A stretch of 56,190 nucleotides of DNA. Origin: an uncultured Candidatus Actinomarina sp. Lineage in GTDB: Bacteria > Actinomycetota > Acidimicrobiia > Actinomarinales > Actinomarinaceae. The stretch lies in assembly GCA_902609285.1 (NCBI GenBank), contig CACLRL010000009.1, forward strand, positions 1 through 56,190. The letters are read 5' to 3'. Positions 1-9,200 of the stretch are shown here, one piece after another. A program made the position numbers and the translations under genes. Each line of letters opens with the position of its first letter. Position 1 is the first letter of the stretch. The notes under the pieces are model-generated. The model searched no databases and had not been told where the DNA came from. It worked only from the letters and a program-made list of their open reading frames with translations.

Positions 1-2
1 AC

Positions 3-551
3 AAAGTTGATCTACTACACGGAAAAATGAAACCGGAGGAGAAAGAGCTTAAAATGTTGCAAATGCAAAATGGAGAAATAGACATTCTTGTGTCAACTGT
101 TGTTATTGAAGTAGGTATTGATATAACAAATGCAACTTTAATGGTTATTGAAAGTGCAGAAAGGTTTGGCTTAAACCAGCTACACCAACTTAGAGGTAGG
201 GTTGGAAGAGGTGAGAAACAATCGGAATGTATCTTTCATATTACAGAAGGAAAAAGCTTTTCAAAAATAACAAATGATGGTCAATCTAGATTAAAAGCTA
301 TTGAAGAAAATGATGACGGTTTTAAATTGTCAGAGATAGATTTACAAATTAGAGGAGAAGGTAAGGTGACGGGTACAACCCAATCTGGTCTCTCTGATCT
401 GAAAATAGCAAACTTGAGAACAGATTATGAAATTCTAGAAAATTCGAAAAATTACTTTTCTGATATCCAAGGTGATGATTTAAAAAATGAATTATTTACG
501 GAAGCAAAAATGTTATTTCCAAATTTTGGAAAAGTTGAAGACTCCACATGA
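3..551 (+). CDS. recG: ATP-dependent DNA helicase RecG, C-terminal part (5' truncated by window edge)
   Basis: Frame open from the window edge (KVDLLHGKMKPEEKE); helicase C motifs VSTVVIEVGIDITNAT and QLRGRVGRG; upstream of rsmD/coaD. Confidence 0.9.
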   Translation, partial: KVDLLHGKMKPEEKELKMLQMQNGEIDILVSTVVIEVGIDITNATLMVIESAERFGLNQLHQLRGRVGRGEKQSECIFHITEGKSFSKITNDGQSRLKAIEENDDGFKLSEIDLQIRGEGKVTGTTQSGLSDLKIANLRTDYEILENSKNYFSDIQGDDLKNELFTEAKMLFPNFGKVEDST

Positions 552-1081
552 GAATAATATCTGGTAAGTTCAAAGGCTCCTTAATCAATACAATCAATGA
601 TTCTTCAACAAGGCCTATGATGAGTAAAGCAAGAGAAGGAATATTTAACATTCTTCAGAGCGATTTCAATAATTCAACTGTTTTAGATCTATATGCAGGA
701 TCAGGCTCATTAGGAATTGAATCATTAAGCAGGGGTGCAGATTATGTAACTTTTATAGAATTATCAACTAAATGTTCAAAGATCATTGAAAAAAACTTAT
801 CTAATATGGAAGTCAACTTTACAGTTTTAGTGACAAAAGTAATCAATTACATAAGTCAATCAAATGAACAATTTGATATTATTTTTTATGATCCTCCATT
901 TTCAACTTCTAAAATAGAAATTGATAATGAATTAAATATTATTCAAAATTTAATGAATAAAAATTCAAAACTTGTCATTCACAGACATAAAAGTTCTGAC
1001 CAATTTGTTTATCCAAACGGGCTAGAATTATATAGAGAAAAAAATTATGGCCAAAGCAGAATAACAATATTGAAAAAATGA
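548..1081 (+). CDS. rsmD: 16S rRNA (guanine966-N2)-methyltransferase RsmD
   Basis: MRIISGKFKG...TRPMMSKAREGIFNIL, LDLYAGSGSLGIESLSRG, DIIFYDPPF motif. Confidence 0.92.
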   Translation: MRIISGKFKGSLINTINDSSTRPMMSKAREGIFNILQSDFNNSTVLDLYAGSGSLGIESLSRGADYVTFIELSTKCSKIIEKNLSNMEVNFTVLVTKVINYISQSNEQFDIIFYDPPFSTSKIEIDNELNIIQNLMNKNSKLVIHRHKSSDQFVYPNGLELYREKNYGQSRITILKK

Positions 1082-1542
1082 AAGTTTTAATTCCAGGATC
1101 ATTTGATCCACCAACAAATGGGCATATAGAAGTAATCAAAAGAGCTTCAAACGTTTTTGATGAAGTTTTTGTAGGAGTTGTAGTTAACCCACAAAAAGAT
1201 CCAATGTTTGAAGTTGCCGAGAGAAAAAAAATGTTATCCGAAATTTTGGTCGATATATCAAATGTGAGTATTGAGAGTTTTGAGGGCTTGCTAGTTGATT
1301 TTGCTAAAAAAATGAAAATTAATGCAATCGTAAAAGGATTAAGAGCTATGACCGATTTTGATTATGAATTTCAGATGGCTCAAATGAATTTTAACCTAGC
1401 TGATTTTGAGACAATTTTTATACCAGCATCTCCAGAATACGGTTATGTTTCAAGCTCAATGGTAAAAGAAATATACTCTTACGGAGGAGATGTAAGTGCA
1501 TTAGTACCATCTGTGGTTGTGGAGAGATTAAATAATGGGTGA
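1078..1542 (+). CDS. coaD: Phosphopantetheine adenylyltransferase
   Basis: MKVLIPGSFDPPTNGHIEVIKRA; VKGLRAMTDFDYEFQMAQMN; YGYVSSSMVKEI. Confidence 0.96.
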   Translation: MKVLIPGSFDPPTNGHIEVIKRASNVFDEVFVGVVVNPQKDPMFEVAERKKMLSEILVDISNVSIESFEGLLVDFAKKMKINAIVKGLRAMTDFDYEFQMAQMNFNLADFETIFIPASPEYGYVSSSMVKEIYSYGGDVSALVPSVVVERLNNG

Positions 1543-2038
1543 AGAAAGTTCTTCAATTGATAAAGTTTTAAGCGGTGAAATGAAGTTAGAATATATTGAC
1601 CAATTAGAACTGTTAAAAGAAAATTTATCTTCCAATTCTTTTTTAAATAATAGATCAAATAAAAAAGATATCTTAAAGTTAGTAGAAAATTTAATTGACT
1701 TAATGCCTGTAGAGCTTCGGACTGCCAGATTTATTGTTCGTGAACAAGAATTATATTTAAAAAAAGCAAGGGAAGAAGCCGAAGAAATACTTTCAAATGC
1801 TGACAAAGAGTCATCAAGATTAATATCGGAGTCTTTTGTTCTTCAAGAGGCTGTTGTTGAGGCAAATGCGCTAGTAAAACAAGCAGAACAAGAAGCAATT
1901 TTAAGTAGAGCTAGTGTTGAAGATAAGCTTGATAACAAATTAGAAGAAATAAAGTCAAAAATTGACGAGTTATCAGATATTGTCGAAAGAGAAAAAACAA
2001 ACCTAAGGCAACCAAGAAAAATTACTGAACCAGAGTAA
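1535..2038 (+). CDS. DivIVA-like/SepIVA-like coiled-coil protein
   Basis: 167 aa, long heptad-rich helix (ELYLKKAREEAEEILSNADKESSRLISES); located between coaD and DUF177, as the DivIVA-domain gene sepIVA is in mycobacteria. Confidence 0.55.
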   Translation: MGEESSSIDKVLSGEMKLEYIDQLELLKENLSSNSFLNNRSNKKDILKLVENLIDLMPVELRTARFIVREQELYLKKAREEAEEILSNADKESSRLISESFVLQEAVVEANALVKQAEQEAILSRASVEDKLDNKLEEIKSKIDELSDIVEREKTNLRQPRKITEPE

Positions 2039-2040
2039 CA

Positions 2041-2541
2041 ATGTCTTTTATTCAAACTAAATATGACATAAGTAGATTATTTAATTCAAAAAGTGAAATA
2101 TCATTTGAATCCAGTGGTCATATAGATGTGAAGTATGCGGGAAACAAAACCACAAAAGATATCCCAATTAATTTGAAAATTCAAATGAGAAACGTGTATG
2201 AAAAATTAGAAATTGATTTAGAACTTAGTTTTACTTTTGAATCTGAGTGTTCAAGATGTCTTGATCTAAATTTAGTCAATAAAGATAGAAATTTAACAGT
2301 TGATTTCAATAAAAATCAATCTAATGATTATGATATTGATTTTGGTTTGGATGAAATTGAAATTTCACCAATCATTTCAGAATTAATCTTAAACGAAATG
2401 AAATTACAATATATTTGTAAAAGTGAATGCAAAGGCCTTTGCACTGAATGTGGTAAAAATCAAAATTTGGCAATTTGCAAGCATCCTAAAAAAAATCTAA
2501 AAGAAAGTCCATTTTCTTCTCTAACTGAGCTAGATTTGTAA
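2041..2541 (+). CDS. DUF177/YceD family protein
   Basis: Directly upstream of rpmF; ECSRCLDL and C-rich CKSECKGLCTECGKNQN motif typical of YceD. Confidence 0.85.
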   Translation: MSFIQTKYDISRLFNSKSEISFESSGHIDVKYAGNKTTKDIPINLKIQMRNVYEKLEIDLELSFTFESECSRCLDLNLVNKDRNLTVDFNKNQSNDYDIDFGLDEIEISPIISELILNEMKLQYICKSECKGLCTECGKNQNLAICKHPKKNLKESPFSSLTELDL

Positions 2542-2558
2542 GTTGAAAGGAAATTTTA

Positions 2559-2741
2559 ATGGCAGTACCAAAGAAAAAAATGTCCAAGTCAAGGACAAGA
2601 AGGCGAAAAGCCCAACATAAGGTTTCAAAGCCTCATTTTATAATTGATCCTGAAACAGGTGTAGCAAAACAATCACATCGAGTAAATCCAGTTGATGGCA
2701 CTTACAACGGTAGACAAGTTAAAGAACCAGAAGTTAATTAA
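2559..2741 (+). CDS. rpmF: 50S ribosomal protein L32
   Basis: MAVPKKKMSKSRTRRRKAQHK signature; RBS-like gaaaggaa upstream. Confidence 0.96.
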   Translation: MAVPKKKMSKSRTRRRKAQHKVSKPHFIIDPETGVAKQSHRVNPVDGTYNGRQVKEPEVN

Positions 2742-2747
2742 TTTATC

Positions 2748-3719
2748 ATGAGTACTATTGCTGTTGATGCAATGGGTGGAGACTCCGCTCCAGAAGAAGT
2801 TGTGAAAGGTGCAATTCTTGCAAAGCAAGAAGGTATTGATGTTATACTTTCTGGTGATAAAAATCTCATATTGAGTTATTTGGGTGATGAAAAAATCCCT
2901 ATAGTTGATTATCCACAAGTCATATCGATGGATGAAGATCCTGCAAAAGCAATTAGAACACATAAAAATTCATCAATTTTAGGCGCGTTAACTTTACTAA
3001 AAGAAAAAAAGGCTGATGCAGTTTTTTCAGCAGGATCGACTGGAGCAACTCTAATTGGATCAATTTCAGTTTTGGGTAAGATCAAAGGTGTTATAAGGCC
3101 GACAATAGCTTCAGTTATACCAAGCAGCGAAAAGGAAGTAATCCTTGTCGATTCTGGGGCCAATCTAGAAGTAAAACCTAAAATTTTATATCAATTTGCA
3201 GTCATGGGATCAAAGCTTGCAGAATTATTATTTGATATTAAAAACCCTAAAATTGGATTAATTAATAACGGTGAAGAAAGTACTAAGGGAAGAGATCTAG
3301 AAAAATCGACATACAAATTATTAAATACTTCTGATCTAAATTTTGTAGGAAATGTTGAAGGAAAAGATTTTGCTAATTCAAAAGTTGATGTATTTGTAAC
3401 GGATGGTTTTACAGGAAATATTGTTCTTAAAACTCTTCAAGGTGTAGCTAAGCTCCAAATGAATCTAATAGCAGAATCTTTAAAAAAGAATTTATTCAAA
3501 CCTCTTTTAAAACCTGTAAAGAATGCATTATCTCCAGTCAAAAGATTATTAAATCCAAACTCGACAAATGGATCTTATTTACTTGGTGTAAATGGTTTAG
3601 TTATTATTGGTCATGGTTCTTCAAACGCTGAAGCTATAAAAAATGCATTAATATTCACAAATAAAGCAATTGAAAAAAAATTTATAAGCAATTTTTCTGA
3701 CGTTTCAAATGAGTTATGA
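2748..3719 (+). CDS. plsX: Phosphate acyltransferase PlsX
   Basis: IAVDAMGGDSAPEEVVKGA; SAGSTGATL; VTDGFTGNIVLKTLQG. Confidence 0.96.
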   Translation: MSTIAVDAMGGDSAPEEVVKGAILAKQEGIDVILSGDKNLILSYLGDEKIPIVDYPQVISMDEDPAKAIRTHKNSSILGALTLLKEKKADAVFSAGSTGATLIGSISVLGKIKGVIRPTIASVIPSSEKEVILVDSGANLEVKPKILYQFAVMGSKLAELLFDIKNPKIGLINNGEESTKGRDLEKSTYKLLNTSDLNFVGNVEGKDFANSKVDVFVTDGFTGNIVLKTLQGVAKLQMNLIAESLKKNLFKPLLKPVKNALSPVKRLLNPNSTNGSYLLGVNGLVIIGHGSSNAEAIKNALIFTNKAIEKKFISNFSDVSNEL

Positions 3720-4396
3720 GCAATAAAGATTTAAAAATATTTGAAACAAACATAGGTTATTCATTCAAAGATATAGAACATTTAAAGATTGCGTTAACAC
3801 ATAAGTCATTCATTGACGAAGAGCCCACAAGTCCCACTAATCAAAGATATGAATTTATTGGAGATACTATTCTTGATTTTGATTTATCACTTTTTCTATT
3901 TGATAATTATCCAAATTTGGATGAAGGTAGTTTAACAAAGATAAGATCCGGAGCAGTTGATCAAAATGCTTTAGTCAATTTAGCTAAGGAAATAGATATT
4001 GGAAAGTTTTTATTTATGAGCAAACCAGAAGAAAGCACTGGGGGAAGAGATAAAAGCTCAATTTTAGAAGATGCTGTCGAAGCACTTATTGCCGCTATAT
4101 ATTTTGATGGAGGGTTAGAAGAAGTAAATAAATTTATTTCTAAGTTTATATATCCCTTAATTGATAAACTTTCCAAGAATCCAGGACAAAAAGATTACAA
4201 GACAAGATTACAAGAATACTTCGCAAAAAAAGGTCAAAAAGTCACTTATACAGCTAAATCTGAAGGTCCTGATCACAATAAACAATTTAATGCTCAAGTT
4301 ATTCTTGAAAATAAAATTATTGGAAAAGGCATTGGAAAATCAAAGAAAAACGCGGAACAAATGGCTGCAAAAGATGCATTTTCAAAAATGAGTTAA
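3716..4396 (+). CDS. rnc: Ribonuclease III
   Basis: NQRYEFIGDTILDF (variant of the RNase III signature NERLEFLGDAVL), ILEDAVEALIAAIYFDGG, C-terminal dsRBD KTRLQEYFAKKGQ...GIGKSKKNAEQMAAKDA. Confidence 0.95.
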   Translation: MSNKDLKIFETNIGYSFKDIEHLKIALTHKSFIDEEPTSPTNQRYEFIGDTILDFDLSLFLFDNYPNLDEGSLTKIRSGAVDQNALVNLAKEIDIGKFLFMSKPEESTGGRDKSSILEDAVEALIAAIYFDGGLEEVNKFISKFIYPLIDKLSKNPGQKDYKTRLQEYFAKKGQKVTYTAKSEGPDHNKQFNAQVILENKIIGKGIGKSKKNAEQMAAKDAFSKMS

Positions 4397-4468
4397 CAAA
4401 TCTTTTTCAAAATTTAAACAAAATCCCAAAAATTTACTATTCTTATAGTTAACAACAGGGTTAAAGAT

Positions 4469-7117
4469 ATGCATTTAAAATCTATAGTTGCACATGGCTT
4501 TAAGTCATTTGCTGAAAAAACTACTATTAATCTTTCAGAAAAAACCAATGTAATTGTTGGACCAAATGGTTCTGGGAAATCGAATATCGTTGATGCAATT
4601 TCTTGGGTGCTTGGAAATCAAAGCCCAGGATCTCTACGTACTAATAAAATGGAAGATGTAATTTTTGCAGGTACTGAAAAACTCTCCGAGAAAGGATTTG
4701 CTGAAGTTTTTCTAGTTTTTAATCTTGACGATAAAGATGAAATTAACTCTGATGAAGTTTCTATTGGGAGAAAGCTCTATAGAGATGGAACATCTGAATA
4801 TTTCATGAATGGACTTAATTGTAGATTATTAGACATTCAAGAATTCTTGAATGATGTTGGAATTGGAAAACAGCAACATATTATCATTTCACAAGGTCAA
4901 ATTACTGAAATTTTAAATGCTAAACCTGAAGATCATAGAATTACTATTGAAGAGGCATCAGGAATTCTTCCTTTTAAGTTAAAAAAAGACAAAGCTTTAA
5001 GAAGAATTGAATCTGGTGAGAAAGAAATAAAAAGAGCTAAAGATGTATTACGCGAAATTAAAAAACAGATTGATCCATTAAGAAAGCAAGCTGAGCAAGC
5101 CAGACTTCATAAAGAGTTATCAGATCTTTTAAAGGAAAATAAAACTAAATTAAATGTTTTTCAATATAAAAATTTTAATAAAAAATATGAAGATATCAGA
5201 TCTCAATTAGATGAGGTTAATAATTTTATTACTGACTTTGAAAAAAAACTTGAAGAATATAAATCTGACAAATCAAAGCTAAGAAAAGACTTTGGTGAAA
5301 ATGTATCCATAAAATCATTTCTAACTGATGCAATTACTGACGTCACTAAATTTAATGAAGAATTTAAAACTATTTATCAAATTTCATCGGAAAGACAACT
5401 TTCTCTAGAAAGAATCAACGAGCAAAGTAATAGTGAATTAAAAAGATATAAAAATCAAATATTTGACAATAACAATAAAATCTCTCAACTATCAAAATCT
5501 GTTATTGATAAAAAACAAATTATTAAAATTAATTCAAAAAAAATTAAAAACTTAATATTTGAAATTGATGATCTCAAAAGTAAACAGTCTGCAAGTTTAG
5601 AGATTAATGAAGCTTTGTTAAGAAGCGAGATTAATAATTTGAAGTTGGATTTAGAGTCTAAATCCGAATATCTTAATAAATACTCTGAAAACCTAAATAC
5701 TTGGAAAAAAGACGATAAAACGATTAATAAATATCTAATTAAGCATGATAAATATTTACAAAGAAAAAATTTGTCATCCAGATCTTTTAATAAAGTAAAA
5801 ATAAACACTGAAAAAGTAATTAAAAGAGAAGTTAGTTATTTAGACAATGTTTACTCAGAAGCTTTAATCAATAAAAATAATCTTGAAAATAGCTTAGAAG
5901 AAAAATTGTCTTTGATTAAAGAATATAATTCTGGTAATTCCTTCAAGAAAACTCTTGAAGAAAAAGAAGAAGTTTTGACCAATAAGAAAGCCATATTAGA
6001 AGATGAAACTTCTTTTATGAATGAAGAGCTAATTACTTCTACAGAAAAAATTAAATTTCTTACAAACGAAAATGAAAATATTTCAAATAAAATTACTGAA
6101 TTATCAAATCAAAAAAATACCAATGCTATTAAAAATTACAAGAACATAAATCGAAAAGCTTCAGAAGCATACAAAATTTTATCTCAACTTTCTGAAGAGT
6201 TATCACTAAGAAGTAAGAAACTAGAAAATGACTACAGTGATAATGATCTTGAGATTAATAAAATTGAGGACAATTTAGAAAATATATCTAAAAATTTATT
6301 TACTTACAAAGATAAAAAAAGTAATTTAATGGTGAAAGAGTCCGAATACATGTCTCAAAGAGCAGTGTTTTACTCAAATCTTACAAACATAAGTGGTTTA
6401 AATATTGAGGAAATCAATGCATTTGATGTCAATAATCAATCAATAAATGAGTTAGAAAATTCAATAAATAAAACTGAAAAAGATTTGGATTCTCTAGGAA
6501 CAGTTAACTATTTAGCTTCTGAAGATTTTGAATCACTTAATGAAAGATATGAAAACATCTCTTCCAATGTCGAAGAATTAAACTTAACAAAAAAAGAGCT
6601 TTTAAAATATATCGGAGAAATTGAAGAAGAAATCAAATTTAGAATTGAAAATTCATTTAATACAATTTCTGTAAATTTTGAAGAAGTATTTGAAAAACTT
6701 TTTCCTGGAGGTAAAGGTTCATTGAGTTTTACTAACTCAGATAATTTATTAGAGTCTGGGATTGAAATAAACGTCCAACCAAGAGGAAAAAAAGTTAAAA
6801 AATTAAGTTTACTTTCAGGTGGCGAGAGATCACTTGCTGCAATTGCATTTTTATTTTCTGTTTTTAAATCTTTTCCAAGTCCTTTTTATATATTAGATGA
6901 GGTTGAGGCAGCTCTCGATGACGCCAATCTTCATAGAATGTTAAATTTGTTGGAATTCGTTAAAAATGATGCTCAATTTATAATCGTCACTCACCAGCAA
7001 CAAACAATGCAAGCAGGTGATGTACTGTATGGAGTTACTATGCAACCTGGTTCTGGTTCAAGAGTATTTACAAAAACTAAAAAAGATTTTGAATCTTTGA
7101 TCTCAAAAGGAGAGTAA
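4469..7117 (+). CDS. smc: Chromosome segregation SMC-type ATPase, short (882 aa), no recognisable hinge
   Basis: Walker A GPNGSGKSN, QGQITEILNAKPEDHR, ABC signature LSLLSGGERSLAAIAFLFS, Walker B FYILDEVEAALDDAN; rnc-smc synteny; middle is coiled coil only. Confidence 0.9.
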   Translation: MHLKSIVAHGFKSFAEKTTINLSEKTNVIVGPNGSGKSNIVDAISWVLGNQSPGSLRTNKMEDVIFAGTEKLSEKGFAEVFLVFNLDDKDEINSDEVSIGRKLYRDGTSEYFMNGLNCRLLDIQEFLNDVGIGKQQHIIISQGQITEILNAKPEDHRITIEEASGILPFKLKKDKALRRIESGEKEIKRAKDVLREIKKQIDPLRKQAEQARLHKELSDLLKENKTKLNVFQYKNFNKKYEDIRSQLDEVNNFITDFEKKLEEYKSDKSKLRKDFGENVSIKSFLTDAITDVTKFNEEFKTIYQISSERQLSLERINEQSNSELKRYKNQIFDNNNKISQLSKSVIDKKQIIKINSKKIKNLIFEIDDLKSKQSASLEINEALLRSEINNLKLDLESKSEYLNKYSENLNTWKKDDKTINKYLIKHDKYLQRKNLSSRSFNKVKINTEKVIKREVSYLDNVYSEALINKNNLENSLEEKLSLIKEYNSGNSFKKTLEEKEEVLTNKKAILEDETSFMNEELITSTEKIKFLTNENENISNKITELSNQKNTNAIKNYKNINRKASEAYKILSQLSEELSLRSKKLENDYSDNDLEINKIEDNLENISKNLFTYKDKKSNLMVKESEYMSQRAVFYSNLTNISGLNIEEINAFDVNNQSINELENSINKTEKDLDSLGTVNYLASEDFESLNERYENISSNVEELNLTKKELLKYIGEIEEEIKFRIENSFNTISVNFEEVFEKLFPGGKGSLSFTNSDNLLESGIEINVQPRGKKVKKLSLLSGGERSLAAIAFLFSVFKSFPSPFYILDEVEAALDDANLHRMLNLLEFVKNDAQFIIVTHQQQTMQAGDVLYGVTMQPGSGSRVFTKTKKDFESLISKGE

Positions 7118-7506
7118 TGGATTCTCAAGATAAGAAATTAGCAGAACTGGCAAGAGAAACTGCAAAAAAGGCATATGCTCCATACTCTAATTTTAGAGTT
7201 GGCGCTGCGTTGATAACAGATTCTGGCAATATTTACACAGGCTGTAATATTGAAAATGCTTCTTATCCAGCAACAGTTTGCGGTGAAGATGTTGCTATAT
7301 TTAAGGCTATTTCAGAAGGAGAAACTAAAATCGATACTATAGCTGTCGCGTGCATCGATGCTGAAAATGATACCGCTATATTTCCATGTGGCATATCAAG
7401 ACAACGGATGTCAGAGTTCAATACTGAAAATGTTATTGTTGTCCATAATGATGAAATTAAAAAATATAAATTTGAAGAAGTTTTGCCTTTTGACTTTAAA
7501 TTTTAA
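7117..7506 (+). CDS. cdd: Cytidine deaminase-like protein with altered zinc site
   Basis: YAPYSNFRVGAAL, GCNIENASYPATVCGEDVAIFKA, FPCGISRQRMSEF (canonical PCGACRQ). Confidence 0.85.
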   Translation: MDSQDKKLAELARETAKKAYAPYSNFRVGAALITDSGNIYTGCNIENASYPATVCGEDVAIFKAISEGETKIDTIAVACIDAENDTAIFPCGISRQRMSEFNTENVIVVHNDEIKKYKFEEVLPFDFKF

Positions 7507-7512
7507 ATAAAT

Positions 7513-8430
7513 TTATAAATTTTCAGTAATTTTTGGAACTATTGACAAAGTATCTGCAACCAATCCTAAATCAGCAATTTGAAAAATAGGTGCTTCTTCG
7601 TCTTTATTGACCGCGATTATATATTTTGAATCTTTCATACCTACTTGATGTTGAGTAGCTCCAGAGATTCCAAGAGCTATATAAACATCTGGTTTAACAG
7701 TCTTTCCTGTTTGCCCAACCTGTTGAGAGTATGGCATCCAACCAGCATCAACAATAGCTCTAGTTCCTCCAATTGCTGCATTAAGTTTGGATGCTAGATC
7801 TTGAACTAATGATAAATTTTCACTATCTACCATACCTCTGCCCGCAGAGATGACAATTTTAGAATCTTCTAATTGTGGACCTGTTTTCTCTTCAATAAAA
7901 ATATCAAAAACTTCTGGGTCTTCAGAAGTAATTTCAACAGTTTCGAAATTTATATTTAAATCTAATGCTGCTTCTTCAAATGATTTTGGTCGAATAAGTA
8001 AAAACTTATTTGGCGATGATATCTTTGAATTGTATTCGCTTTCACCACCATTAATTGAGTTTGAAGTAATAACACTTTCACCTTCAATTTCAAAGTTTAT
8101 AACATTTGATATTTGGCTAGATTTAAAATCAACTGATAGAAATGCAATTAAATCTCTTCCAACATATGTTGAGGGTGCTAAAACAAGAGAGATTGTATTT
8201 TCTTCAATTATGTTTTTTAATTTATCTGCTACTGATCCCAAGCTAAGTTTGTTTTCAGAACATTTCATGTAAGTATTCTTGAATGATTCTGAGCCTATGT
8301 TTGGAGATTCTTCAGAACCAACAGTTACTATTTCATAATCTAAACCAAGATCATTAGCTTTTGTTACAATTTCTAAGGCTCCACTTGATAATTTATTATC
8401 TACAACTTCCCCAATGATTAATGTTTTCAT
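7513..8430 (-). CDS. etfA: Electron transfer flavoprotein alpha subunit
   Basis: C-terminal FAD domain: GGTRAIVDAGWMPYSQQVGQTGKTVKPDVYIALGISGATQHQVGMKDS. Confidence 0.95.
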   Translation of the reverse strand: MKTLIIGEVVDNKLSSGALEIVTKANDLGLDYEIVTVGSEESPNIGSESFKNTYMKCSENKLSLGSVADKLKNIIEENTISLVLAPSTYVGRDLIAFLSVDFKSSQISNVINFEIEGESVITSNSINGGESEYNSKISSPNKFLLIRPKSFEEAALDLNINFETVEITSEDPEVFDIFIEEKTGPQLEDSKIVISAGRGMVDSENLSLVQDLASKLNAAIGGTRAIVDAGWMPYSQQVGQTGKTVKPDVYIALGISGATQHQVGMKDSKYIIAVNKDEEAPIFQIADLGLVADTLSIVPKITENL

Positions 8431-9176
8431 ATGGCTTTTAACTCCTTTAATTTATCAATAATAATTTGAAACCCTTCACCTTCGTCGATTATTTTTTCGC
8501 CTTGCTTGGTAGTTGATACATCTTTAATATCAACAAATTCAAGATTTTGTTGGGCATCGTAATTAATGTCAGCAATTGATATTCTTTCTATGGGTTTTGA
8601 CTTTGCAGCCATTATGTCTTTGAAATTTGGATATCTGGGCTCAACACCTCCTGCAGTAACGGACAATACACAATTGGATGGCATGACTACTTTTTCTGAA
8701 CCTGTAGAGGTTTGTCTTGTTAAGGTTACAGATTCGTCAATATCAACAGCTTTAATATATGATATACATGGAACACCTAACATTCTAGAAACCTGTTGAG
8801 GAATTACACCTGAATATCCATCTGTAGACTCGGTACCAAATATTGTTATATCGGCTTCAACTTTTTTGGATAATTCGCTTAAAACATTTGCTGTCATTAG
8901 AGAATTTGACCCTGATAACGAATCATCTTCTAAAACAAGAGCTCCATCAGGACCCATTTGTAGAGCTTGTTGAATACCTTTTTCAGTTCCCAATGAACCC
9001 ATTGAAATAACTGTAACTTCTGCATCAAATTTTTCTTTTAGCTGTAATGCAACTTCAATTCCATAACGATCTGTATCATCTAAAACTTGTTCATCCGGTC
9101 TATTAATATTCCCGCCATTGTAAGTAATCTCTAGTGCTGGATCAGGAATTTGTTTTGCACAAACAGCTATTTTCAT
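8427..9176 (-). CDS. etfB: Electron transfer flavoprotein beta subunit
   Basis: MKIAVCAKQIPD...DDTDRYGIEVALQLKE; paired with etfA with 4-bp overlap. Confidence 0.95.
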   Translation of the reverse strand: MKIAVCAKQIPDPALEITYNGGNINRPDEQVLDDTDRYGIEVALQLKEKFDAEVTVISMGSLGTEKGIQQALQMGPDGALVLEDDSLSGSNSLMTANVLSELSKKVEADITIFGTESTDGYSGVIPQQVSRMLGVPCISYIKAVDIDESVTLTRQTSTGSEKVVMPSNCVLSVTAGGVEPRYPNFKDIMAAKSKPIERISIADINYDAQQNLEFVDIKDVSTTKQGEKIIDEGEGFQIIIDKLKELKAI

Positions 9177-9200
9177 ATTTTCTATTTTAATATCAGATAT

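Noticed and set aside
4161-4391. 76-aa ORF in another frame within rnc
   Set aside because: Lys-rich out-of-frame translation of the RNase III dsRBD region.
5485-5808. Antisense 107-aa ORF within smc
   Set aside because: Mirror of the Lys/Asn-rich coiled-coil coding strand; low-complexity Leu/Phe/Ser product, no RBS or independent support.
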